Shown here one piece after another: positions 1-8,133 of a DNA stretch of 64,000 bases. Position numbers and translations under genes: made by a program. Under the pieces are notes generated by a model. That model saw only the letters and a program-made list of their open reading frames with translations, had not been told where the DNA came from and did no database searches. Source of the DNA: Thermoplasmatota archaeon (GTDB lineage: Archaea; Thermoplasmatota; JAKEGO01); contig JANQNK010000006.1 of assembly GCA_028279595.1 (NCBI GenBank), forward strand, positions 1 to 64,000, written 5' to 3'. The first letter of the stretch is position 1. Each line of letters begins with the position of its first letter.

Positions 1-2
1 TC

Positions 3-1580
3 AAGTCCGCATTCGCGCTCCTCGGCATGGGTATCTTCATGACCCTCTTATATCCCGGATTCACAACGATGCAGATCAAGCTCATCGCCGTCGGTTTTAT
101 CATCATCTTCACGTTGATCAACCTCCGGGAGGTCAAGCTCGCTGCCAAGCTCCAGGTGGGAATGGTCGTCCTCCTGATCGCGTTGATGGTGGTCTACGTC
201 ATCATCGGTCTGTTCTTCGTAAAAATGAACAGGTTCGACGATTTCGCACCGAAAGGGTACGGCGCCGTGCTCGCGACCACCGGGATGGTGTTCGTCTCCT
301 TCGCCGGAACGACCAAGGTCGCAGCGATAGCCGGCGAGGTCAAGAATCCTGGGAGGAATCTGCCCCTGGGTATGTTCCTCTCCTGGTCGATCGTCTCTAC
401 CCTTTATTTCTTTGTCATCTTCGTTACGGTCGGCGTTACGAATCCCGGTGACCTCTCGAACTCCCTCACACCGATATCCCTTGGCGCCGACGTCACGATG
501 GGCGTCGTCGGGGTCGTAATCCTGAGCATCGCGGCCATACTTGCCTTCGTCTCCACCGGCAACGCCGGGATACTTGCCGCCTCGCGGGATCCAATGGCCA
601 TGTCAAAGGATGGTCTCCTACCCAACTTCTTCGGAGAGGTCTCGGAGCGGGGAACACCCAAGTACTCCATAGTGTTCACATCCGGGTTCATGATACTCGT
701 GGTAATGGCCCTCGACCTAGAGGACTTCGTCAAGACCGCATCGACGCTGATGCTCATACTGTTCATCCTCAACAACCTGGCGATCATCTTCATGCGTGAA
801 GGCAACATCAGGTATTACCATCCGAGATACAAGGCGCCGTTCTATCCGTGGATCCAGTTCATCGGCATTGGCGCCTACACCATCCTGATATTCCAGATGG
901 GGCCCGTGCCGATCATCACCGCAGGCATATTCCTGCTGTTCGGCCTCGGGTGGTACTTCTTCTACGCATACGGGAAGATCAAGAGGGAATACGCTCTCCT
1001 GCACGTCATCGAACGGTTGACAGGGATCAAACACACCAGTCCGAAACTCAATGAGGAGCTGAGGGAGTGCCTGATGGAGAGGGACAACATCTCCGAGAAG
1101 AGGTTCGAGCACAAGCTCAATAGTGCGACCACCCTCGATATGGAGTACTTCGTCTCTCCCTGGGAGCTGTCGCGGATCGTCGCCTCGAAGCTGTCAACGA
1201 ACCTCGATATCCCCGAGGACGAGCTCTACAACCGTCTCGTTCGGAAAGGTATGGATTCGAATATCTTCGTCAATCCGGGATTCGCTGTCATCTCGCTCCA
1301 GATAAAGGGAAGGAACAAGTTCGAGATGGCCTTGATCAAGGCTGAGAAGGGGACATTCTTCTCGAAGGACATGCCCCCCGCCAGAGTGGCATTTGTCGTG
1401 GTATCATCTCCGGACGAGCAGAACTTCTACTACCACTCGCTCATGTGGCTCCTGCAGATAACCGAGTCCATCGAACTGGTCGAGTCCATACCGGAGATCG
1501 AGACCGCCGAGGACCTGAGGGACCTTATGATGGAGTCCTGGAGGAACAGGACCTTCGATTTCGATATGAAGATGGACTGA
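3..1580 (+). CDS. APC-family amino acid permease with C-terminal soluble domain (5' end cut by window)
   Basis: This is a membrane transporter, probably for amino acids, whose start lies outside the window; the frame is open to base 3, upstream of the first ATG at 27. The visible part has about eight or more hydrophobic helices over its first ~320 residues and the APC motif GEVKNPGRNLP. The last ~185 residues are hydrophilic. Within them, the stretch from PARVAFVVVSSPDE to AEDLRDLMM resembles a PTS EIIA type-2 fold (hydrophobic strand, SSPDEQ, then a helix ending in an acidic-Leu pattern). Such a domain may regulate transport by ligand binding, but its phosphorylatable His is not evident, so that part is inference. 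The next gene is on the opposite strand, facing it. Confidence 0.85.
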   Translation, partial: KSAFALLGMGIFMTLLYPGFTTMQIKLIAVGFIIIFTLINLREVKLAAKLQVGMVVLLIALMVVYVIIGLFFVKMNRFDDFAPKGYGAVLATTGMVFVSFAGTTKVAAIAGEVKNPGRNLPLGMFLSWSIVSTLYFFVIFVTVGVTNPGDLSNSLTPISLGADVTMGVVGVVILSIAAILAFVSTGNAGILAASRDPMAMSKDGLLPNFFGEVSERGTPKYSIVFTSGFMILVVMALDLEDFVKTASTLMLILFILNNLAIIFMREGNIRYYHPRYKAPFYPWIQFIGIGAYTILIFQMGPVPIITAGIFLLFGLGWYFFYAYGKIKREYALLHVIERLTGIKHTSPKLNEELRECLMERDNISEKRFEHKLNSATTLDMEYFVSPWELSRIVASKLSTNLDIPEDELYNRLVRKGMDSNIFVNPGFAVISLQIKGRNKFEMALIKAEKGTFFSKDMPPARVAFVVVSSPDEQNFYYHSLMWLLQITESIELVESIPEIETAEDLRDLMMESWRNRTFDFDMKMD

Positions 1581-1606
1581 TCCAACCGGGGATCGGGGGA
1601 TCCGAC

Positions 1607-2248
1607 CTACTTGATCGTGGTGATATCACCGTAATAATCGGGAAGGAACTCCTGGATGTTCCTGTATTCATCCTTGTCGATCAGGAATTTCCTTATGTCC
1701 CGCTTCTTCCCAAAGAATCCCTTCGTGTCGGGCAATTCGATCGTCAACACATAGTCCCCGAGTCCTCTTTTAACGCTGATGCTGCGGATTTCCGATCTCG
1801 AATGGCTACCGTACTGATCGAACAATTGCTTGATCTGTGCTCCGTGGGTTATTCCATATACCATCTCTCGAAATGATTTTCGTTTACCGAATGTTTTGAC
1901 TGATTTGATTGCCTGAGTGGCGAGACCACCCCGTCCACTCAGGTATGTAGGTACGTGCACGATTATCAATTCTCTCGGTGTGAAATACAGACGATAGTAA
2001 TTGCTGTCGTTCGCCCTTCTCGCCATGTCGACCGTGCCGATGAACTTATCGTTAGGATCCAATGGACCCTGTTGTTGAAATTCCATGTCCATGATCCCGA
2101 CCGCAAATTCGGATATTAGAGGATTTGAATCAGTTGTTGGTCGGTCAATTTGATCGTCCATTTTGAAATTCTGGCGACATATCCAGCAGTAATAGGTGTC
2201 TTTTTTCGGAACATGCTGGACATCACCATCACAGACTGGACATTTCAT
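1607..2248 (-). CDS. zinc-ribbon protein with a possible PH-like C-terminal domain
   Basis: A protein of 213 residues, not recognised as a named family. It begins with a zinc ribbon: CPVC at residues 3-6 and CWIC about 15 residues later. The rest alternates hydrophobic strands (LYFTPRELIIVHV, DYVLTIELPD) and ends in a short helix (KFLIDKDEYRNIQEFLPDYY), a pattern seen in PH/GRAM-like domains. That fold is inferred, not demonstrated. AAGGTGA just upstream of the ATG at 2248 serves as the ribosome binding site. It is convergent with the permease gene and unlinked by overlap to any neighbour. No transmembrane segment is seen. Confidence 0.7.
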   Translation of the reverse strand: MKCPVCDGDVQHVPKKDTYYCWICRQNFKMDDQIDRPTTDSNPLISEFAVGIMDMEFQQQGPLDPNDKFIGTVDMARRANDSNYYRLYFTPRELIIVHVPTYLSGRGGLATQAIKSVKTFGKRKSFREMVYGITHGAQIKQLFDQYGSHSRSEIRSISVKRGLGDYVLTIELPDTKGFFGKKRDIRKFLIDKDEYRNIQEFLPDYYGDITTIK

Positions 2249-2337
2249 ATATTCACCTTCTGTGTGGATTTCATGGTCCCCACCACTTGAGGAGTAATGG
2301 ACTATGTCTATTTAATCCGTTCGAAAAATGAAAAGGA

Positions 2338-2355
2338 GCGGGGCCGAAGCCCCGC
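2338..2355 (-). terminator. UUCG-tetraloop hairpin terminator of asnA
   Basis: Read on the minus strand, a perfect 7-bp stem GCGGGGC/GCCCCGC closes a TTCG tetraloop 12 bases after the asnA stop codon. It is followed by a T-rich stretch (TCCTTTTCATTTTTCG). This looks like a bacterial-style intrinsic terminator; a similar TTCG hairpin sits at 48393-48416. Confidence 0.75.
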
Positions 2356-2367
2356 GATTGTCCACGC

Positions 2368-3495
2368 TCACTCGAGAACGTGAATGTTCTTCTTCTCGCA
2401 GATCTCCTTGAGCTGGTTCGGCCATATCGTGACCGAGACCTCTCCGAGGTGCGCCTTCTGGAGGAGGAGCATCTGCGTCCTGGACTGCCCGATACCGCCG
2501 CCGATCGACAGCGGGATCTCGTCGTTCATGATGGCCTGATGGTAGGGCATGTCGAGGTAGTGCATCAGGTCGGATGCCTCGAGCTGCTGGACCAGGGTGT
2601 CCTTCGTCACGCGTATTCCCATCGAGGTGAGCTCGTGGCGCCTCTGGGTGACGTGGTTCCAGACGAGGATGTCGCCGTTGAGGCCGTGCATGGGCCTGCC
2701 GTCGGCGGACGTCGTCGGGGTGATCCAGTCGTCGTAGTCCGCGGCGCGCATCTCGTGCGGGTAGCCGTCGTCCAGGACCCATCCGATCCCGTAGATGAAG
2801 ACAGCGTCCTTCTCCTTGAGGATGGCCGTCTCCCTCTGCTTCCTCGGGAGGTCCGGGTACCTGGCGAGCAGGTCCTCGGCGTGTATGAAGAAGAGCTCCT
2901 CCGGAAGCCTTGGGATCCCGGTATCGTTGAGCTGCGGATACATCTCGCGGACCATCCTGTCGGCGCCCACGAAGACGCTCCATATCCTCTTGACGACGTC
3001 GGTCAGGAACTCGAGGTTCCTGTCCTCCGCGGTGATGACGCGCTCCCAGTCCCACTGGTCGACGTAGGAGCTGTGGTCGTGGTCGAGGAAGTAGTCCTTC
3101 CTGACCGCGCGCATGTCGGTGTTGATCCCCTCTCCGACCTCGCATTCGAACTGGGCAAGGGCCAAGCGCTTCCACTTCGTCGCTGCCTGGACTATCGATG
3201 CGTGGATCGGCTCTGGTATCCCGAGACCGGCATTGAACTCCACCGGAGTCCGTGAGCCGTCACGGTCGAGCATGTCGTTCACACCGCTGTCAACCTCGAC
3301 GATCAGGGGTACCTGGACAAGGAAGAGGTTCAGCTGCTCAGCGAGTCCCTTCTCGATGTACTCCTTCACGGCGTAGACCGCCTTCTGGGTCTCCTTGACG
3401 TCCAGCACCGACGAGTAGTTGTCGGGAAGGATCTTTTCGACTTCTTCGTACGTGCTGATCCCGGGACCAGCCAGATCTGCCTTCTTATCGTTCAT
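2368..3495 (-). CDS. asnA: aspartate--ammonia ligase (AsnA-type asparagine synthetase)
   Basis: Makes asparagine from aspartate and ammonia with ATP hydrolysis to AMP; a cytosolic class II tRNA-synthetase-like enzyme. Family signatures are clear: YVDQWDWERV, HAEDLLARYPDLPRK, DYDDWITP, LNGDILVWN and the C-terminal GGGIGQSRTQMLLLQ followed by VTIWP. From ATG 3495 it has 375 residues, somewhat longer than the ~330 of the E. coli enzyme, with extra N-terminal residues. This start is preferred over an upstream ATG at 3534 because GGAGG lies 8 bases before it and a TATA box at 3549-3556 fits transcription starting between the two. It stands alone with its own promoter and a UUCG terminator. Confidence 0.95.
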   Translation of the reverse strand: MNDKKADLAGPGISTYEEVEKILPDNYSSVLDVKETQKAVYAVKEYIEKGLAEQLNLFLVQVPLIVEVDSGVNDMLDRDGSRTPVEFNAGLGIPEPIHASIVQAATKWKRLALAQFECEVGEGINTDMRAVRKDYFLDHDHSSYVDQWDWERVITAEDRNLEFLTDVVKRIWSVFVGADRMVREMYPQLNDTGIPRLPEELFFIHAEDLLARYPDLPRKQRETAILKEKDAVFIYGIGWVLDDGYPHEMRAADYDDWITPTTSADGRPMHGLNGDILVWNHVTQRRHELTSMGIRVTKDTLVQQLEASDLMHYLDMPYHQAIMNDEIPLSIGGGIGQSRTQMLLLQKAHLGEVSVTIWPNQLKEICEKKNIHVLE

Positions 3496-3548
3496 CTCAT
3501 CATCCTCCGTTAAACGGGTGTATCGTTGGCACACCGACCCACGAATTT

Positions 3549-3556
3549 GTATATAA
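3549..3556 (-). promoter_or_regulatory. TATA box for asnA
   Basis: Minus-strand TTTATATA about 55 bases upstream of the asnA start, in the 79-base gap after radB. It predicts a transcript with a ~25-30 base leader carrying the GGAGG site, so asnA is probably transcribed separately from the operon before it. Confidence 0.55.
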
Positions 3557-3574
3557 AGGTATTCGAAAACCCCT

Positions 3575-4267
3575 CTAATCGGCCGGCCCCAGTCCCGTTG
3601 CGGTTATCGAGAACCTGGCGCTCTCCCCTTCGGGTCTCGACCTGTGCTTCATGAGGACCGCCTCCCGGACGTTGGGGGAGACCCAGTCGAGCCGAACGAT
3701 CGTCTTCGCATTGTGCCTCAGAACGTATCCGCCCACGGGTTCGAGGATGTCGGTCTCGACGTCGGTGTAGACCTGGTTCGCGATGACCACGGCGACGTTC
3801 TCCTGACGTGCGAGGCTCAGAAGACCGAGTATCTGCGAAAGGAGGTTCTTCCGGAGCGTGTCATCCGAATGATAGTCCAATCTGTAGTACACCGTCGCGG
3901 AATCGAGGATGATCAGTCCGATCTTCGCCTGGCTGCGGGCCAGCCTGACCGCCTTGTCCACGAGCTTCTTCTGCTCCGTCATCGAGAATGGATGGTAGAT
4001 GATGATGTCCTTGAGCAACGATGGGTCCTCGGCCATCTGGCCGAGCCTCTCCGCCGAGATGCCCTCAGTGTCGATGTAGATGACCCTGTGCCCCTTCGCG
4101 GCTGCGCTCAATGCCAGGCTGAGACAGATGTTCGTCTTTCCAGAGCCAGCGCCGCCGTAGAACTCCGTTAAAGTGTCGGTCTCGACCCCTCCGCCGAGCA
4201 GGTCGTCGAGCGGTCCGCACCTTGTCGATAGCCTTGGTATGGTGCTCCCTTCCGACATGTCGCTCAA
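3575..4267 (-). CDS. radB: RadB, RecA-family recombinase paralogue
   Basis: Archaeal RadA paralogue thought to assist recombination. Its 230 residues comprise only the ATPase core, without the N-terminal HhH domain of RadA, as is usual for RadB. Walker A GGAGSGKT is at residues 38-45, Walker B is LIILDS, and VIANQVYTD matches the RecA L2-adjacent region. The ATG at 4267 overlaps the TGA of the upstream DnaA-like gene (ATGA), so the two are translationally coupled. This coupling is the best clue that the DnaA-like protein acts in DNA metabolism. A later ATG (residue 4) is possible but would lose the overlap. Confidence 0.93.
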   Translation of the reverse strand: MSDMSEGSTIPRLSTRCGPLDDLLGGGVETDTLTEFYGGAGSGKTNICLSLALSAAAKGHRVIYIDTEGISAERLGQMAEDPSLLKDIIIYHPFSMTEQKKLVDKAVRLARSQAKIGLIILDSATVYYRLDYHSDDTLRKNLLSQILGLLSLARQENVAVVIANQVYTDVETDILEPVGGYVLRHNAKTIVRLDWVSPNVREAVLMKHRSRPEGESARFSITATGLGPAD

Positions 4268-6867
4268 TCCCCCTTGATGGCATGGAGTTCGCGCTCAATG
4301 ACCGCGCACTCCTCGGGTTTGAGGGTCTTCGGGCTGAGCGGTACCAGGAAGATGATGTCCCGCTCGGAGATGGAGTCCTTCGTCCTACGTATCAGGTTGA
4401 CCACCGGGTCGAAGCCGTGGATGTGGACCAGGTACTCGATGCCGTCGAGCATGATGACGCACCGCTCCTTCTGGTTGATCCGCGACATCAACACCTCCAT
4501 GAGTTCCTCCAGGACGGAGGAGATGGTCCCATCCCCCTCCGACATGTCAGTGAGCCACATGACATCGGCATTCCCGAGGTCGTAGAAGTGCTTCAGCTGT
4601 CTCGGGTTCGTCCTCGAGATCAGCAGTCCCTGGGACTCGCCTATCGCCTGTGTGAAGAGCTTGTATGCCGGGTCCGGCTGGACCACCTCCAGGAGGTACG
4701 AGAATCCCCAGTCGAGTCCCCCCGGCACCACCTGGACTGATGGTTCCGGCTCGGGTTCGGACGGCTTCGGCTTCTTTGCCCTCTTCGGCTGCGGCCTCTC
4801 CATCTTCGCGGGTGTCAGGTAGTCCTTGAGGAGGTCCGTCGCCCTGGCGAGGTCGATGTCCTTCCCCTTCAGAGTGTGTTCGGCGTGGAGCTTCGAGAGC
4901 GCACCCTCCAGCTCCCTGATGCTGAGCCTGATGTTGGATGCTATGAACTCGATGACGTCTGCCTTCAACGGCAGTCCGCGCTCTGCGCTCTTCTTGATGA
5001 GAATGGCCGTTCGAAGCTCCAGCGAAGGATGCTGGATGTCGGCTATGAGGCCTCCCTCGAAGCGGGTCCTGAGCCTCTTCTCGAGGGTGGTCAGCTCCTT
5101 CGGGGGCCTGTCGGATGTTATGACGATCTGCTTACCCTCGGTGTGCATGTTGTTGAATATCTGGAAGAACATCTCCTGGGCCGACTCCTTTCCGGCCAGT
5201 ATCTGGATGTCGTCGATCAACAGGACGTCGGCGTCGTCGTACTTCCTCATCGCTCCGGAGTTCGGCATGCCCATCGATTGGACGACGTCGCTCGTGAACT
5301 CCTCGCTCGTCACGTATATCTGCCGGAGCTCCGGTTCGTTCTTCCTTATCCTGTTGTGGATGGCCCCCAGGAGGTGGGTCTTTCCCAGTCCCGAAGGGCT
5401 GTAGATGAAGAGTGGATTGTATGTCTGGCCCGGCGCCTGGGCCACGGCGAACGCGGCCGCTCTGGTGAACCTGTTGGTCTCGTCAACGACGAATGTGTCG
5501 AACGTGAAGCGCTTGAAGTGGTTGGGCACGGTCCCCTCGCGGAGCCGCGCCTTCGAGGCCTCGCCGAGGATCACGTCGGCCGGGACCTCCGAATCACCGT
5601 CCCCCATGGACCTCATCAGGCTCCGGACCCTCGGGCTCTTCTTCTTCCGAGGCCTGGGTTTTGCCTGTCTCTGCGGTGCCGGCTTCTTCGGTGCCTGCTT
5701 CTTGGCGGGCTTCTTCCTCTTCTTCGAGGGTTTGGCTGGGGGTCTCGCCTTCGGTGGAGCCTTCTTGGGAGCGGGTCGCCTAGCGGCCTGCGGCGGGGGT
5801 GTCCTCACCTTCCTCTTCGGCGCCTGTTTCCTGGCCGGCCTTCGCGTGTCCGGCCTGCTCGCTATCCCCTCGGACGCTGCCTTCAGTCCGAAGTGGTAGA
5901 CCTGTTTCTCGAGACCCGGGATGTTGACGGGATCGTAGGTCCTGTCGAGGAGGTTCTGCTTCTCCCTCTTGTAGGTCTCGGTGTCGATGTCCTCGATGAT
6001 CTTCCTGTGCTCCTTCAGCACGCTGATGTCCCTCTCGAAGAGCTTGAACTCCGTCTTGATTATCTCGATGTTCTCGGTCCGGATCGCGGTCTCGAGCCTG
6101 TCGACGATGTAACCCATGCTCCTCCAGTAGTGCATGAGCGCCTCGAACCTCGACATCTCGCCCCTGTTGTCGCTCTTCCGGGCCTCCTTGCGCCTCATCA
6201 TGATCTTGTTCTCTAGTCCGAGTATCTTCTTCCTGACAACGAGGGTCTTGTTGACGTGTTTCAGTATCTCCTCGATGTCGCCCTTCTCCTCGTCGAACCC
6301 TTCCGCGTCAAGCAGGTACAACCGGTCCCGAAGGTCCTTCATGATCGAGACGTTACGCTCGAAACTGTCGAACTCGGCCCTTATCTGGTCGATATCCGTG
6401 CCGCCGATGACCTCCTCGAGATCGTCGGTGTCCCATCCCTCGCGCCGCCACATGGCAATGCGCTTGTTCATCACGACCATCTCGTTCATCTTCCACAGCT
6501 CGGTGTTGACGAACGAGTCTCTGCCCTCCTTCAGCTTGCCGTCCTCCTCGTCCTCGACGATGGCGTCGAGGTCGTCCACGACATGGAGGTCGATGTTGCA
6601 CGTGTTCGCGTTGGCCTCCTCCAGGATCCTCGTGAACCCGGCATCAGAGGCGTAACGCTTGTCGAAGTTGGCGATAGCCCATGTGGGCCTCCCCTCGCGG
6701 AGGATGACATCGCCCTCGTAGTACTTGTCGAAGTTGTAGAAGTAGACCGCAACGTAGCCTTCGAACGAATCGTTCCTGCATTCCTCGAGAACCGAGAATA
6801 GGCTCTGTTCCTGCGTCGTCGTCGACTTGACGATCTTACCCACCGGGAGCCTTGTCTCCGAGGCCAT
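4264..6867 (-). CDS. multidomain DnaA-type AAA+ ATPase with C-terminal DUF835 domain
   Basis: 867 residues. Residues 1-110: a globular domain of unknown family. Residues ~130-305: helical coiled-coil with an internal duplication (around 138-195 and 245-300; both contain WR, EF, FER and LKEHR/MKDLR). Residues 340-415: a Lys/Arg/Pro/Ala-rich linker, probably DNA-binding or disordered. Residues ~450-685: an AAA+ module of bacterial DnaA type, with Walker A PSGLGKTH (491-498), Walker B LLIDDIQ (549-555), sensor 1 TSDRPPKEL (584-592), arginine-finger region RLRTRFEGGL (598-607) and sensor 2 RELEGAL (651-657). Residues 718-867: DUF835 (GLLISRTNP, IMLDGIEYL, ERE). The HTH domain IV that binds DnaA boxes is absent; DUF835 takes its place. 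It is coupled to radB by ATGA overlap. GGGGTGAGG precedes the ATG. Its role is unknown; replication, repair or regulation are all possible. Confidence 0.93.
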   Translation of the reverse strand: MASETRLPVGKIVKSTTTQEQSLFSVLEECRNDSFEGYVAVYFYNFDKYYEGDVILREGRPTWAIANFDKRYASDAGFTRILEEANANTCNIDLHVVDDLDAIVEDEEDGKLKEGRDSFVNTELWKMNEMVVMNKRIAMWRREGWDTDDLEEVIGGTDIDQIRAEFDSFERNVSIMKDLRDRLYLLDAEGFDEEKGDIEEILKHVNKTLVVRKKILGLENKIMMRRKEARKSDNRGEMSRFEALMHYWRSMGYIVDRLETAIRTENIEIIKTEFKLFERDISVLKEHRKIIEDIDTETYKREKQNLLDRTYDPVNIPGLEKQVYHFGLKAASEGIASRPDTRRPARKQAPKRKVRTPPPQAARRPAPKKAPPKARPPAKPSKKRKKPAKKQAPKKPAPQRQAKPRPRKKKSPRVRSLMRSMGDGDSEVPADVILGEASKARLREGTVPNHFKRFTFDTFVVDETNRFTRAAAFAVAQAPGQTYNPLFIYSPSGLGKTHLLGAIHNRIRKNEPELRQIYVTSEEFTSDVVQSMGMPNSGAMRKYDDADVLLIDDIQILAGKESAQEMFFQIFNNMHTEGKQIVITSDRPPKELTTLEKRLRTRFEGGLIADIQHPSLELRTAILIKKSAERGLPLKADVIEFIASNIRLSIRELEGALSKLHAEHTLKGKDIDLARATDLLKDYLTPAKMERPQPKRAKKPKPSEPEPEPSVQVVPGGLDWGFSYLLEVVQPDPAYKLFTQAIGESQGLLISRTNPRQLKHFYDLGNADVMWLTDMSEGDGTISSVLEELMEVLMSRINQKERCVIMLDGIEYLVHIHGFDPVVNLIRRTKDSISERDIIFLVPLSPKTLKPEECAVIERELHAIKGD

Positions 6868-6938
6868 ACCTCACCCCAATGGCGACACGTGTCATCCGGA
6901 AATCTGTGCAGCCTGCTGGTGGTAATTCCCATGTTGCT

Positions 6939-6952
6939 ATATATATTTATAC
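6939..6952 (-). promoter_or_regulatory. TATA box of the DnaA-like/radB operon
   Basis: A run of TATA repeats lies 72 bases upstream of the DnaA-like ATG, in the 90-base gap after the radical SAM gene. It would give a leader of about 45 bases ending in the strong GGGGTGAGG ribosome site. Confidence 0.55.
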
Positions 6953-6957
6953 GGCAG

Positions 6958-7758
6958 TCAGGCCCGTTTTCGGAGCATTTCGAGCCACTCGTCCCTCGCT
7001 GCCATGGCGCAGCAGCCTGGCAGGGCGTCGGGACCGGGAGCCACGGCGCCGTCGAATCCCGCCTCATCGGCCGCCTCCAGGTAGCCCTTTCCACGGGGAT
7101 GCATGCATCCGAGGACGAGCCGGCCTTCGAAGTTCTCCCGCATCCAGCTCATCAGCTCGACCGGCGGTGACCTGAGTCCGGGCAAGGGACCGTCGACCAG
7201 AGCGTTGACGATCAGCGCCTTGGCGCCGAGCTGTGCAGCCATGGAGACCGCTGTGCTCTCTCCGATGATCTCCCCGCGGTGCAGTCCCATCGTCACATGG
7301 GGTACCACCTCGATGCCTGCATCCTGAGCCCGTCTACCGGTCTCCATATAGTCCAAGGGTCTCCTGTCGAGATGGTATAACTCCTGTATCGTCCGGGCGT
7401 CGCCGATCAGATCGATCGATACTATGTCCACCCCGGCTGCGGCCAGTTCCTCTGCCGAGTCCCTCGCCAGGAAACCGGAATGGACGTTGATTATCAGGTC
7501 GGTCATATCGGAGAGTTCTCCGATCGCTGGAAGGTAAGGTCCAATGTCGAGACGTCCCTCGGCGTCGAAGCCGCCGCTTATCAGCATCCCGACCCCATCG
7601 TTCTCCCAGAGGTCCATCCCGAAGGAGAGAAGATCCGCAGGGTCCTCGATGTGCTTCATGCAATCGAGAAAGGTGCCCCTGCAGTGATCGCACATCAGAG
7701 AACATTCCCTGTCGATGGTAATCGCGGGGAACCGGGCTCCCGGCATGAACCGCAGCAT
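6958..7758 (-). CDS. radical SAM protein, function unassigned
   Basis: 266 residues. Near the N-terminus CSLMCDHC gives the CxxxCxxC cluster that binds the [4Fe-4S] of radical SAM enzymes, followed by LISGGFD, equivalent to the family GGE/GGx SAM-binding motif. Further Cys residues (GCMHP, GCCAM) near the C-terminus could bind a second cluster or substrate. No signature identifies the reaction. It begins 5 bases after the LSm stop with GGAGTAGG as ribosome site, so it is co-transcribed with the LSm gene. An archaeal cofactor- or tRNA-modifying enzyme is plausible but not shown. Confidence 0.8.
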   Translation of the reverse strand: MLRFMPGARFPAITIDRECSLMCDHCRGTFLDCMKHIEDPADLLSFGMDLWENDGVGMLISGGFDAEGRLDIGPYLPAIGELSDMTDLIINVHSGFLARDSAEELAAAGVDIVSIDLIGDARTIQELYHLDRRPLDYMETGRRAQDAGIEVVPHVTMGLHRGEIIGESTAVSMAAQLGAKALIVNALVDGPLPGLRSPPVELMSWMRENFEGRLVLGCMHPRGKGYLEAADEAGFDGAVAPGPDALPGCCAMAARDEWLEMLRKRA

Positions 7759-7763
7759 CGGTC

Positions 7764-7982
7764 CTACTCCATGGGCGTCATGGATATGACGTTGTTCCCG
7801 CGCAGGACGACGGTGCCGAGGCGCCTTCGCTGGTCCTCGGTCCGCTCCTCCGTCTCCTCGAGGACGAGGTTCATGTACTCGTCATAACCCGTGAGGGTTC
7901 CCTCGAGGGTCCTGCCGTCCTTCAGAAGCAGGGACATCTTGCGGTTCAGGGTCTTTTCAAGGACATCTACCGGAAGCGCCAT
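7764..7982 (-). CDS. LSm/Sm-like archaeal RNA-binding protein
   Basis: 72 residues, the normal size of an archaeal Sm-like protein that forms a heptameric ring on U-rich RNA. It has the Sm1 pattern (VLLKDGRTLEGTLTGYDEYMNLVL) and the Sm2 pattern (LGTVVLRGNNVISM). It is the first gene of a two-gene unit with the radical SAM protein. It is divergent from the membrane zinc-ribbon gene at 8134 across a 150-base gap carrying promoters in both directions. Confidence 0.93.
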   Translation of the reverse strand: MALPVDVLEKTLNRKMSLLLKDGRTLEGTLTGYDEYMNLVLEETEERTEDQRRRLGTVVLRGNNVISMTPME

Positions 7983-8080
7983 TGTATCGGCCCACCTATA
8001 TCCGAGTCTCCCTTAAACCTATCGGAGGCACGCGGCCCTCGGGTCCATTTTCAGACTCCCCGGATCCGTCGTCAGGACTA

Positions 8081-8091
8081 TCTTTAAATAT
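8081..8091 (+). promoter_or_regulatory. TATA box for the membrane zinc-ribbon gene
   Basis: TCTTTAAATAT lies 43 bases upstream of the ATG at 8134; transcription would start near 8112. The same gap holds a weaker GGTTTAAGG on the other strand for the LSm gene. Confidence 0.5.
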
Positions 8092-8133
8092 CGTCATCCA
8101 TCTCTCGGAGCAGTAACTGGACAGGGACGAACC

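Noticed and set aside
4876..6216. 446-codon plus-strand frame opposite the DnaA-like gene
   Set aside because: Composition is that of an antisense shadow (Arg/Gly/Leu/Val-rich) with no domain; the minus-strand gene is certain.
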